The notes under the pieces are model-generated. The model was not told where the DNA came from, did not search any database, and saw only the letters and a list, made by a program, of their open reading frames with translations. Below, piece by piece: positions 54,818 to 62,772 of a stretch of 64,000 bases of DNA. The translations under genes were made by a program, and so were the position numbers. The stretch is from JAAYDH01 sp035353055 (lineage in GTDB: Bacteria; Bacillota_I; Bacilli_A; RFN20; CAG-826), in contig DAOPYW010000004.1 in the NCBI GenBank assembly GCA_035353055.1, positions 3,148-67,147 of the forward strand. The letters run 5' to 3'. How positions within the stretch are numbered: position 1 is the first letter of the stretch; the number at the start of each line of letters is the position of its first letter.

Positions 54818-56527
54818 TTAAGCGTTTGTGTATTTCTTTTTTCTGATGAAGATGAAGATTGCACCAAGAGCTGATAGAGTGGCAATTAATCCACTGGTAA
54901 CTGCAATTGATCCGCTACAACCACCCTCAATGGCTTCTTTTACTATAATCGTGCAACTAGCGGTGAAATGGCCGTCTTGTGTGGTGACAGTTACTATAGC
55001 AGTTCCGGCTTTAACAGCGATGACAGTGCCTTCAGAAATAATTGCAACACTAGGATCGCTAGTCGACCAGCCAATTGTTTTATTGATAGCATCAGCTGGC
55101 GTGACTGTCGCGATTAAGGTCTCGCGTTTTCCGACGGATAAAGAAATGCTTTCTTTATTTAAAGAAACTCCAGTGACATCGCCTGGGTTACTCGTTACTT
55201 GAATTCCGGAAACTGTCACTGTCTTTCCTCCGAAACTCCCTGTCACAACAGTAGTTCCAGCCGTCAGTGGATTCGGTGTCCAAACGACGCTGGGAGTGAT
55301 GTTTGTAGTTGAGTTATCGGTGTATGTTGCCGTGACGGTTAAGCCAGCGGGATTAAATGACTGACCAGCCATATATGATGTCGTGGTAGGAGTACCGCTG
55401 ACGCTTAATGATGACAATGACTTGACCATGATAGTCGCGGTACCTTTGATGGCAGTATTTAAAGTGGAAGTCGCAGTAATGGTCGCTGTGCCACCCGCCA
55501 CGCCGGTGACAACGCCATTGCTGACTGAAGCAACGCTTGAATTGCTGCTGGACCAAGTGACCGATGATGAGCCAGAATCAACTGCAACACTTAAGTTTAC
55601 AGTTCCTCCAATCGCGAGAACGGACGAAGAAGGGCTCAAGGTAATGGTATTTGGAGCAGTAGTGCCTCCAGATGCACAGATGGCTTGAGTAGTAGAGTTT
55701 GTATTTCCCCAAATTTTACACGCATATTCAGGGTGATCGATGAAGGGATTGCGATTACCCTGTAAGTATTCGGCGCCCTCATTGCGATTTCTTTCATAAG
55801 TAGTAACACTATATTGAAGATTCCACTTCAACATGTCGGAAAGTTTCCCCATTAAATTGCCAGACCCATTTGTATTATCAGACAAACTTAATGTGCTGCT
55901 CGCAGCACAGCAATAAAAGATGATACGCGCGGCTTCGCCACGCGAAATCTCACTATATCCAGCGGTATATGGATCCCAGCCACTAGAACTTGAAGCCATG
56001 CCTTCAACATAGAAGGAGTTGCCTCGATTGCTGTTCTCAGCAGCGATGGTTGGGCGAGGCATGTGGATATCAGCTTCGACCGCGCTGCCGCCGCGAGAGT
56101 TTGGCCAGACGTGTTCTTTGTTATAGCTAGTCATGGATGTTTTGGTATAAAAACTTGCCAATGATGTTCCGTAGATTTGACCGTTGCTGTCAGTATATGT
56201 TGTTCCGTTTGGATTATAGTCAGTGTAAACATAGGGGCTCGTCGAAGCAGAAGTTCCCATTTTTGAATACCCCATTGTTATTTTTCTTTTGCTTTTGTTG
56301 AGCGTTTGCAGAGCACTCAAAAGAGTGGTTCCAGTCGCAGATTGGCTTATTCCGTTGTAGTAAGTAGCACCATCACCATTCGTGTATGTTGTAATTGGGT
56401 TGTAATAAGCATGGGTTGGCTGGGGATTATTTGTTTGGGATACGGCGATTCCCACAAACATAGTCGAAGCGACTAAGACGCAGGCCCCTAAAAAGAGACT
56501 TGCAGAGCGAATTTTAGAAAGAGACAT
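54818..56527 (-). CDS. Secreted, membrane-anchored endonuclease I-family protein with Ig-like domains
   Basis: 569 residues. Signal peptide (MSLSKIRSASLFLGACVLVASTMFVG). Residues about 40-285: endonuclease I (NucA/EndA-like, PF04231 type) with YNKEHVWPNSRGG, which holds the catalytic histidine, and NRNPFIDHPEYACKIWG. Then three Ig-like modules: a Big_2 (about 290-370), a Big_3-like (370-445, TSYMAGQSFNPAGLTVTATYTDN) and a Big_2 (447-530). The C-terminus is a hydrophobic helix followed by RKKKYTNA, a sortase-independent anchor. Likely degrades extracellular DNA for scavenging. Confidence 0.88.
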   Translation of the reverse strand: MSLSKIRSASLFLGACVLVASTMFVGIAVSQTNNPQPTHAYYNPITTYTNGDGATYYNGISQSATGTTLLSALQTLNKSKRKITMGYSKMGTSASTSPYVYTDYNPNGTTYTDSNGQIYGTSLASFYTKTSMTSYNKEHVWPNSRGGSAVEADIHMPRPTIAAENSNRGNSFYVEGMASSSSGWDPYTAGYSEISRGEAARIIFYCCAASSTLSLSDNTNGSGNLMGKLSDMLKWNLQYSVTTYERNRNEGAEYLQGNRNPFIDHPEYACKIWGNTNSTTQAICASGGTTAPNTITLSPSSSVLAIGGTVNLSVAVDSGSSSVTWSSSNSSVASVSNGVVTGVAGGTATITATSTLNTAIKGTATIMVKSLSSLSVSGTPTTTSYMAGQSFNPAGLTVTATYTDNSTTNITPSVVWTPNPLTAGTTVVTGSFGGKTVTVSGIQVTSNPGDVTGVSLNKESISLSVGKRETLIATVTPADAINKTIGWSTSDPSVAIISEGTVIAVKAGTAIVTVTTQDGHFTASCTIIVKEAIEGGCSGSIAVTSGLIATLSALGAIFIFIRKKKYTNA

Positions 56528-56589
56528 GATATTCCTCCACTTGAATAAAATAAGTTACTATTACTAACAAGATAATAATTACCGTTATC

Positions 56590-56617
56590 ATTATACCGAT
56601 TAAACACAGGGTGTGAA
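56590..56617 (-). promoter_or_regulatory. Promoter of the nuclease gene
   Basis: TTCACA (56617-56612) and TATAAT (56595-56590) with a 16-base spacer on the minus strand, 63 bases before the nuclease start codon, which has a GTGGAGG ribosome binding site. Confidence 0.7.
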
Positions 56618-56709
56618 GTAAAAAAACTCGGCCGTGTTTTTAGCAATAAAAGAAAAGAAAGTTTATCGAGTTTAAATAGAATTGGAAAAAAGCCTAAAAA
56701 TATCTCAAC

Positions 56710-56741
56710 AAAAAAACAATGGAATGATTGACACTCCACTG
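56710..56741 (-). terminator. Terminator of the tldD-tldE operon
   Basis: Minus strand CAGTGGAGTG, five-base loop, CATTCCATTG, then seven T. All ten positions pair when G-T pairs are allowed. It lies 25 bases after the tldE stop. Confidence 0.85.
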
Positions 56742-56765
56742 TTTTATAAGGAATTTTGAAACGCT

Positions 56766-58088
56766 TTATTTTCCTGAGACAATGATTTTTTTAATCATGA
56801 CGCTGGAACAAGAGACAGCGGAAGGAAAAACTTTGACATCGCTTCCAACTGCCTGGATGTCTTTGAACAAATCAACTATGTTGCCAGAGACGGTGATAAG
56901 GTCTAATCCGCGACCTTTCTTCCCGTCTTTAATCAAGAAACCTGTCGATTGTAAAGAGAAGTTTCCTGACTGTGGATTCATTCCAGAATGCAAGCCTGAG
57001 ACCTCGGTGATGTAAACGCCATCTCCGATTTCTGCAAAGAGTTCATCTTGTGATTTTTTGCCTGGTCTCACAGCGAGGAAGCCGAGATCGACGTCCATTT
57101 TGCCACCACCAATATAGCCGTTGCCTGTGCTAGCAACACCATCTTTGTGAGCTGTGGTCAAATTATAGAGATATCCCTGCAAAACGCCGTTTTTTATGAT
57201 GAATTTGTTCTTTGTTGCGACGCCTTCATCATCAAACCAACGGGCGAATAAGTTCCTCGATAAGGGTTTTTCTTCAATGGTAACTTTACTGGAAGCGACC
57301 TTTTGATTAACCTTTCCGATAAATAAGGAAGACCTCTTTTGCACCTCTTCCGCAGAAGCGTGCCCGACATAAAATCTTACTAAGTCAGATACAACATCCG
57401 GAGAAAGAACGGCTTTGTATGTATTTGAATCACAAGCTTCCCCACCTAATTGTTGAATTGCTTTTTCGCCAATCTTCTTGGCTAATAATTTCATATCAGC
57501 TTTGGAGAAGTCGTTATCAAACATGACTTCAAAACCAGTTTTTGCTTGATTGCCCTCTTTGGCGGCCACAACGCCGACATAACTATAGTGGTTTGATTTT
57601 TGGACTAACTTCAATCCGTTCGTATTGATGAGAGTGATAGAATTTGCGTTTTCGCTGTATTCTACAGTCTGAACTTCCACGATTCTCTTATCATAATCGC
57701 GGAGAGCTTTTTCTAACTCGTAAAGTTTTGCTAGCTTATCCTCGAGAGGAATGAGAGCTAAATTTTTATTGAAGTAATTGATCTTGTTGTATTTCTCGCT
57801 GCCTTTAAAGATGAAAACTGGGTCTTCATTTTCAATTACTTTGGCGTTTGCGACAATCTCTTTGACGAGGAAAGCTGCTTTTTCAGCATTCCAAACATCG
57901 CAGCTTGCCATACCGAATTTGCCGTTGTATGAGCCTCTTGCTAAGATGGTAAAACCATTACTAACTGAGTTATTGTCGACTTCTCCGTGAAACAGAGATA
58001 CAGAAATCTCATACTTTTGGCTGATGTATAATTCCGCTTCTTGAATACCAGCTTCTTTAGCTAGAGCGAAAAACTTATCGTATTTCAT
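56766..58088 (-). CDS. tldE: Metalloprotease-like subunit TldE/PmbA
   Basis: Non-catalytic partner of TldD; the pair forms a cytoplasmic protease that cuts unfolded peptides and matures some ribosomally made peptides. 440 residues. Seen: LFARWFDDEGVATKNKFIIKNGVLQGYLYN, VYITEVSGLHSGMNPQSGNFSLQSTGFLIKDG; no HExxxH, as expected for PmbA. Its start abuts the tldD stop. No RiPP precursor or YcaO gene is present in the window. Confidence 0.93.
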   Translation of the reverse strand: MKYDKFFALAKEAGIQEAELYISQKYEISVSLFHGEVDNNSVSNGFTILARGSYNGKFGMASCDVWNAEKAAFLVKEIVANAKVIENEDPVFIFKGSEKYNKINYFNKNLALIPLEDKLAKLYELEKALRDYDKRIVEVQTVEYSENANSITLINTNGLKLVQKSNHYSYVGVVAAKEGNQAKTGFEVMFDNDFSKADMKLLAKKIGEKAIQQLGGEACDSNTYKAVLSPDVVSDLVRFYVGHASAEEVQKRSSLFIGKVNQKVASSKVTIEEKPLSRNLFARWFDDEGVATKNKFIIKNGVLQGYLYNLTTAHKDGVASTGNGYIGGGKMDVDLGFLAVRPGKKSQDELFAEIGDGVYITEVSGLHSGMNPQSGNFSLQSTGFLIKDGKKGRGLDLITVSGNIVDLFKDIQAVGSDVKVFPSAVSCSSVMIKKIIVSGK

Positions 58089-59488
58089 TATTTTAATTCT
58101 CCTCCGCGACCGCCGACGGTCACTTCGCTGATGCGAATGGTGGGCTGTCCAACATTGGTTCTAATTGAACCAGAGGACGCTCCGCACATTCCTTGGCCGA
58201 GATCTAAATCGTTGCCAACCATATCGATTTTCTTGAGAATTTCATCGCCATGGCCAATCAGAGTTGCACCTTTAACTGGCTCGCAAATCTTGCCATCGCG
58301 AATGATGTAAGCTTCGGAACAGCCAAAGTTGAATTCGCCAGTAGATGGATCGACTGAGCCACCGTTGAAACCAACGGTGTATAGACCTAACTTAGTTGCG
58401 GCAATTATCTCTTCAGGAGTTGACTTGCCATTTGCGATGTAAGTGTTGCTCATGCGAGAAGTTGGGCAATAGCGATAATTTTGGCGGCGGCATGCACCAT
58501 TGCCTGAGCGGCCCATGCGGCGGCCGTTGAAATCATCGACCATGTAGTCCATTAATTTACCATTTTTAATCAAGATGCGTTTCTCGCCGAGATTTCCTTC
58601 ATCATCAATGTCGATTGATCCCCATGCTTGAGGAATGGTGCTATCATCGACAGCGCTGACGATTGGAGAAGCGATCATCTCTCCAATTTTATTGCTGAAG
58701 CAAGATAATCCTTTGGCGACTGAAGAAGCTTCGAGAGCGTGTCCGCAAGCTTCGTGAAAGAGGACTCCTCCCCATCCGTTGCCGATAACGACAGGCATTT
58801 TGCCTGAAGGGCACTCTTTTGCGGTCAGCATCTTTAAGGCAGTATCAACTGTTTTTCTCGCTAACTTAACAACATCTATCTTGGTTTTGAAATAGCTGAT
58901 GTCTTGCTGGCATCCCGGGCCTTCAAAAGCGGTTTCAAATCCGTTTTGGTCGGCAGCGATGACATTGAAGACTAAACGCCCAAATTCGCTCTCTCGTTTA
59001 AACCATTTTTCTTTGGAATTGAAAATAGCGACAAAGCGATGATTGTTGATAAAGTGAGCGAGGTGTCGAACAATTCGAGGATCTTTACCCTTTTCAATTT
59101 CGGCAATGCCCTCTTTTAACAAAGCAATCTTTTCTTCGCGTCTAATGCCATCATAACTGTTAGCGACAGGATTGCGATTTTTGCTGCGAATCATATCTAA
59201 CTTTTTAACCGTGATTAATCGCTCGCTGTGAAAAGATTTATTCAAAGAATTTGCTAAATCAAATAGTCCCTTTTTTGACAAATCATTGGTGTAACCATAC
59301 ACGCATTGATTCTCTTTTAACAGACGAAGTCCTACCCCACAAGCAGATCCAGAGGAAGAAGTTTCAACCTTCCCATTCTCCAAAGAAGTTGCATAGTAAG
59401 TGCTATCTTCAAAGAAGATTTCGGCATAATCTGCACCGGTGGCAAGAGATTCGTTTAAGACATCAATGGCTAATTTTTTACTGATCAT
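58088..59488 (-). CDS. tldD: Zinc metalloprotease TldD
   Basis: Catalytic subunit of TldD/TldE. 466 residues. The zinc motif is HEACGH in GGVLFHEACGHALEASS near residue 245, with a cysteine ligand later. Other family marks: GSIDIDDEGNLGEKRILIKNGKLMDYMVDDFNG, MSNTYIANGKSTPEEII and GVGLRLLKENQCVYGYTNDLS. The strong AGGAGG lies eight bases upstream; the promoter is an extended -10 inside a dyad. tldE starts directly at its stop. Confidence 0.95.
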   Translation of the reverse strand: MISKKLAIDVLNESLATGADYAEIFFEDSTYYATSLENGKVETSSSGSACGVGLRLLKENQCVYGYTNDLSKKGLFDLANSLNKSFHSERLITVKKLDMIRSKNRNPVANSYDGIRREEKIALLKEGIAEIEKGKDPRIVRHLAHFINNHRFVAIFNSKEKWFKRESEFGRLVFNVIAADQNGFETAFEGPGCQQDISYFKTKIDVVKLARKTVDTALKMLTAKECPSGKMPVVIGNGWGGVLFHEACGHALEASSVAKGLSCFSNKIGEMIASPIVSAVDDSTIPQAWGSIDIDDEGNLGEKRILIKNGKLMDYMVDDFNGRRMGRSGNGACRRQNYRYCPTSRMSNTYIANGKSTPEEIIAATKLGLYTVGFNGGSVDPSTGEFNFGCSEAYIIRDGKICEPVKGATLIGHGDEILKKIDMVGNDLDLGQGMCGASSGSIRTNVGQPTIRISEVTVGGRGGELK

Positions 59489-59511
59489 CTTAATGACCTC
59501 CTAAAATAAAA

Positions 59512-59535
59512 GTGTCTTGATTATATCATAGACAC
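59512..59535 (-). promoter_or_regulatory. Promoter with inverted repeat upstream of tldD
   Basis: GTGTCT (59512-59517) and AGACAC (59530-59535) are separated by 12 bases that hold, on the minus strand, TGATATAAT, an extended -10 with perfect TATAAT. A protein bound to the repeat would block the promoter. Inner bases TGAT/ATCA continue the symmetry with a one-base shift. Confidence 0.55.
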
Positions 59536-59560
59536 CCCGAAATACATTATAAATTATGTC

Positions 59561-59923
59561 TTATTTCTTTAAATATTTTTTAATCGCATCAAAGGTTTGA
59601 CTTGATAAGTCATGCTCGATTTTACAGGCATCCTCTCTTGCAGTTTTTTCATCCACGCCTAATGAGAGGAGCCACTCTGTTAGCAAAACATGACGCTCAT
59701 ATATTTTTGAGGCGACTTCTTCTCCCTTTTCAGTTAAGGTGATGAACCCCTCTTGGGAAATCGAAATGAAGTCGCTTTCTTTTAACTTTTTCATCGCGAT
59801 TGAAACTGATGGTTTTGAGAAATGCATATCGTTAACGATATCAATGCTTCTGACAACCCCAATTTTTGCTCGCAAAATCAAAATGCGCTCTAAGTAATCT
59901 TCGCCAGACTTAAATAATTCCAT
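59561..59923 (-). CDS. mntR: DtxR/MntR-family metal-dependent repressor
   Basis: 120 residues: N-terminal winged helix (SIDIVNDMHFSKPSVSIAMKKL) and the metal-binding dimerisation domain, without the C-terminal SH3 domain, so the short MntR-like type. Using B. subtilis MntR numbering as guide, Asp9, Glu12, His78, Glu103 and His104 match known ligands, while the ligand Glu99 is Cys100, the residue typical of iron-sensing DtxR. The metal is therefore uncertain. It lies divergent from a deaminase gene whose 5' region has an MntR-box-like palindrome, and near mntP. Confidence 0.8.
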   Translation of the reverse strand: MELFKSGEDYLERILILRAKIGVVRSIDIVNDMHFSKPSVSIAMKKLKESDFISISQEGFITLTEKGEEVASKIYERHVLLTEWLLSLGVDEKTAREDACKIEHDLSSQTFDAIKKYLKK

Positions 59924-60001
59924 GAAATTAATATAGTGAATTTCTTCCTTATTTGCAATTTGTCCGCTAAAGAAATTGTTCGTTTGTGGAAATGTTCAGT
60001 T

Positions 60002-60007
60002 TATAAT
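60002..60007 (+). promoter_or_regulatory. -10 element of the deaminase gene
   Basis: Perfect TATAAT; a weak TTCGTT at 59979-59984 gives a 17-base spacing. Expected start near 60014, so the palindrome at 60033 would be in the transcribed leader. Confidence 0.5.
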
Positions 60008-60032
60008 TATGCTGGTAAATTTCTGAGAGACA

Positions 60033-60048
60033 TTTGCCTTAAGGAGAA
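60033..60048. promoter_or_regulatory. MntR-box-like palindrome
   Basis: TTTGCCTTAAGGAGAA. The 8-bp core CCTTAAGG is a perfect palindrome and the first 13 bases equal, as I recall it, the B. subtilis MntR operator TTTGCCTTAAGGAAACT. It lies between a divergent MntR-like gene and the deaminase gene. The AAGGAG part is also the ribosome binding site of the deaminase, so chance similarity must be considered. Confidence 0.5.
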
Positions 60049-60054
60049 CAAAAA

Positions 60055-60513
60055 ATGAATAAATTTATGAGAATGGCTATCGTCGAAGCTAGAAAAGGCA
60101 TTCGCGCTGGTCATGGCGGACCTTTCGGAGCGGTCATTGTTAAAGATGGAGCAGTCGTCGCGAAAGGGCACAACCAAGTTTTAAAAAACAACGATCCAAC
60201 TTGCCATGGCGAAATGATGGCCATCCACAAAGCATGCAAAGTGCTCAAGACATTCGATTTGTCTGGCTGTGAGATTTATACCACAGGAGAGCCATGCCCG
60301 ATGTGCCTATCCGCCATCCTTTGGGCCAACATTGACAAAGTGTATTATGGCTGCAACATCATCGATACCGAAGGCATCGGTTTCCGCGATGCGAAATTCT
60401 ACCAAATGCAGCAGCCAGGTGAAAGAGAAAAACTCGTGGTCGAATTAGATCGCAAAGCCTGTTTAAAACTCTACGAAGAGTACAAGAATATCACTGGCCA
60501 CCAGCTATATTAA
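60055..60513 (+). CDS. Guanine deaminase-like cytidine/deoxycytidylate deaminase family protein
   Basis: 152 residues. Zinc motif HGE (TCHGEMMAIHKACK) and PCPMC (GEPCPMCLSAILWA). Length, GGPFGAVIVKDG at the start and the C-terminal extension resemble Bacillus guanine deaminase GuaD, which turns guanine into xanthine; TadA-like and other nucleobase substrates are possible. The usual GuaD HAE is HGE here. Strong AAGGAG site. Its promoter region carries the MntR-like box. Confidence 0.8.
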   Translation: MNKFMRMAIVEARKGIRAGHGGPFGAVIVKDGAVVAKGHNQVLKNNDPTCHGEMMAIHKACKVLKTFDLSGCEIYTTGEPCPMCLSAILWANIDKVYYGCNIIDTEGIGFRDAKFYQMQQPGEREKLVVELDRKACLKLYEEYKNITGHQLY

Positions 60514-60528
60514 GTTTTCAAAAAAGTG

Positions 60529-60550
60529 AAAGTCGGGAAACCGGCTTTTA
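60529..60550 (+). terminator. Terminator of the deaminase gene
   Basis: AAAGTCGG, GAAA loop, CCGGCTTT followed by T-rich bases; 8-bp stem with one G-T pair, 16 bases after the stop. Confidence 0.8.
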
Positions 60551-60566
60551 TTTTATAAATAATTTA

Positions 60567-60594
60567 TTGCAATCATTTGACAAATCATTAAAAT
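60567..60594 (+). promoter_or_regulatory. Promoter of mntP
   Basis: TTGCAA (60567-60572) and TAAAAT (60589-60594), spacer 16. The expected start is about four bases before the ATG at 60605, so the leader is minimal. I see no yybP-ykoY manganese riboswitch between the deaminase terminator and this gene. Confidence 0.5.
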
Positions 60595-60604
60595 ATTAAG
60601 AGTT

Positions 60605-61225
60605 ATGAACTTGTTCTGGACTTCCTTTTTAGAAATAGCGCTGATTGGACTTGGTCTATCTATGGACGCCTTTGCGGTTTCCATTTGCGATGGAATTACT
60701 ATCACTAAACTGTCTAAAAGAAATGCCATTGTTATTGCCTCAATCTTTGGTTTGCTGCAGGGAATTATGCCCCTCATTGGGTATTTTATCGGAAGCCTTT
60801 TTTATTCATATATCGAAAGCTTTGATCACTGGATTGCTTTTGCTCTCCTCTCTCTAATCGGTGGAAAAATGGTGTTTGACGGCATCAAGAGTCTCGTGAA
60901 ACCTGAGCAAGCTAAGCCAAAGCAATTTTCTTACAAAGAGATTTTTATTCAAGGCATTGCCACGAGCATCGACGCATTAGTGATCGGCATTACTCTCTGC
61001 TCAATGTCGATGGGTTTAATCGCCAATAATTTTGATTTCTCCATCTTTCTACAAGCAGGAATTATCGTCGCTATCACATTTGCTATGTGCTCGATTGGAT
61101 TGTTTCTCGGCAAAGGCATTAACGCCCTCCTCAAAGGCAAATTCGCCATCGCTGAAATCATCGGTGGAATCATCTTGATTTCGATAGGCGTCAAGATTCT
61201 AATCGACCATCTTATCCTCTCTTAA
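60605..61225 (+). CDS. mntP: Manganese exporter MntP
   Basis: Small six-helix membrane protein that exports Mn2+. 206 residues. Conserved segments: ALIGLGLSMDAFAVSICDGI in helix 1 with the key aspartate, GLLQGIMPLIGYFIG in helix 2, GIATSIDALVIGITL (second aspartate) in helix 4, and IGGIILISIGVKILIDHL near the end. In other bacteria its expression is raised by excess Mn through MntR or a riboswitch. The nearby DtxR/MntR gene supports the role. Confidence 0.94.
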   Translation: MNLFWTSFLEIALIGLGLSMDAFAVSICDGITITKLSKRNAIVIASIFGLLQGIMPLIGYFIGSLFYSYIESFDHWIAFALLSLIGGKMVFDGIKSLVKPEQAKPKQFSYKEIFIQGIATSIDALVIGITLCSMSMGLIANNFDFSIFLQAGIIVAITFAMCSIGLFLGKGINALLKGKFAIAEIIGGIILISIGVKILIDHLILS

Positions 61226-61423
61226 TTGGATTGCAACATAAACACAGCGTAGCTGTTTTTACCTACGTTCATTTCTTGTCTTTATTGTCTTGTAAAAAAA
61301 ACCTCGAAGTGATAAGTTATTGATAGTTTCATATGTGCATATCACACATTTCGTACGATATTTTGTAGTGTTTGTCCCAGGGGGATATTTTTCTTTTTTC
61401 TGGGATAACAGGAGGTAAAAACA
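61226..61423 (+). promoter_or_regulatory. gdhA upstream region with hairpins
   Basis: 198 bases. A weak terminator for mntP (ACAGC, GTA, GCTGT, TTTT) at 61244-61260. TGTG-N5-CACA symmetry near 61334-61346. An inverted repeat TCCCAG (61375-61380) and CTGGGA (61400-61405) with a 19-base loop just before the GGAGG site of gdhA could form a leader hairpin. No clear -35/-10 pair was found. Confidence 0.4.
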
Positions 61424-62770
61424 ATGTACAAAAGTCTTTATTTGAACACGCTTCTAACTGACGTTAAGAGCAAGTATCGGAACGAGCCGGAATTTATCCA
61501 AGCCGTCGAAGAATTCTTTGATTCAATGGATTTCTTAGTGGAGAAGGATCCACGAATTGAGAAAAACGCCATTCTTGAAAGAATTATCGTTCCCGAGAGA
61601 ACGATTGAATTCCGCGTCCCGTGGATTGATGACCAAAACAAAATCAGAGTCAACACTGGATATAGAGTTCAATTTAACTCCGCCATTGGACCTTACAAAG
61701 GCGGCATGAGATTTGATAAATCAGTCAATGTTTCAATTTTGAAATTCTTAGGATTTGAACAAACCTTTAAAAACAGTTTGACCGGACTCCCAATGGGTGG
61801 TGGAAAAGGCGGATCTGACTTTGATCCTCGCGGAAAGAGCGATGCCGAAGTGATGAGATTCTGCCAATCCTTCATGAATGAATTCTACCGTTACATTGGA
61901 CCAAATACCGATGTCCCTGCCGGAGATTTAGGCTTTGGTGCTCGCGAAATTGGCTACATGGTTGGCCAATACAAGAAGATCGTCAATGAATGGGGTGGCG
62001 TATTTACTGGTAAAAACGTTTCCTATGGCGGTTCATTAGCCCGCCCTGAAGCCACTGGATATGGACTATGCTATTTCGTTCAAGAAATATTAAAAACCTT
62101 CCTAGACACCGATTTCAAAGGCAAGAAAGTAATAATTTCTGGCTCTGGCAAGGTCGGCTCGATGGCTTTGAAGAAGGCTCATGACTTAGGTGCTATCGTC
62201 GTTGGCATGAGCGACATCAATGGATATGTCAGCGATCCAAAAGGCTTAAAAGTTGAAGAGATTATCGAACTCGCCAAAGCCAAAGGCGAATTCACTAAAG
62301 ATTACATTGCCAATCATCCTGGAGTCAAACACAGCGACCGCTCTAGAGATTTATGGAATGTCCCCTGCGAAATCGCTATGCCATGCGCCACTCAAGGTGA
62401 AATCAATATCGATAATGCCAAACAACTAAAAGCCAACGGAGTCTTCCTTGTTGCTGAAGGCGCCAACATGCCATGCGATTTGGAAGCCATTCGCTTCTTT
62501 AATGAAAACAATATTTTATTCAGTCCCGGAAAGGCCAGCAACGCTGGTGGCGTGGCAGTTTCAGGATTAGAGATGACTCAGAACGCTATGCACCTCTCAT
62601 GGACTTTCGAAGAAGTTGATGAAAAGCTCAAAGGCATCATGAAGAGCATCTTCCAACAATGCTACACAACCGCTGCAAAATTCAATCAACCCAAGAATTT
62701 AGCTCTTGGAGCTAATATTGCTGGATTCTTGAAAGTAATGGATGCAATGCTCGCTCAAGGTGTTTGTTAA
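61424..62770 (+). CDS. gdhA: NADP-type glutamate dehydrogenase
   Basis: Makes glutamate from 2-oxoglutarate and ammonia. 448 residues, the hexameric small type. Seen: GPYKGGMRFDKSVN, LPMGGGKGGSDFDPRGKSDAE (the catalytic lysine region), GPNTDVPAGDLGFGAREIGYM, the Rossmann motif ISGSGKVGSMALKKA, and KASNAGGVAVSGLEMTQN. A strong AGGAGG site. The DUF1015 gene follows two bases after the stop. Confidence 0.97.
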   Translation: MYKSLYLNTLLTDVKSKYRNEPEFIQAVEEFFDSMDFLVEKDPRIEKNAILERIIVPERTIEFRVPWIDDQNKIRVNTGYRVQFNSAIGPYKGGMRFDKSVNVSILKFLGFEQTFKNSLTGLPMGGGKGGSDFDPRGKSDAEVMRFCQSFMNEFYRYIGPNTDVPAGDLGFGAREIGYMVGQYKKIVNEWGGVFTGKNVSYGGSLARPEATGYGLCYFVQEILKTFLDTDFKGKKVIISGSGKVGSMALKKAHDLGAIVVGMSDINGYVSDPKGLKVEEIIELAKAKGEFTKDYIANHPGVKHSDRSRDLWNVPCEIAMPCATQGEINIDNAKQLKANGVFLVAEGANMPCDLEAIRFFNENNILFSPGKASNAGGVAVSGLEMTQNAMHLSWTFEEVDEKLKGIMKSIFQQCYTTAAKFNQPKNLALGANIAGFLKVMDAMLAQGVC

Positions 62771-62772
62771 TT

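Noticed and set aside
54818..56527. LPXTG sortase anchor on the nuclease
   Set aside because: The C-terminus has a hydrophobic helix and RKKK tail but no LPXTG-type motif before it.
56766..59488. RiPP (microcin-like) gene cluster around tldD/tldE
   Set aside because: No precursor peptide, YcaO or transporter gene is adjacent; the pair probably has a housekeeping role.
60514..60604. yybP-ykoY manganese riboswitch before mntP
   Set aside because: Only about 55 bases remain after the preceding terminator and they contain the promoter; no riboswitch core is visible.
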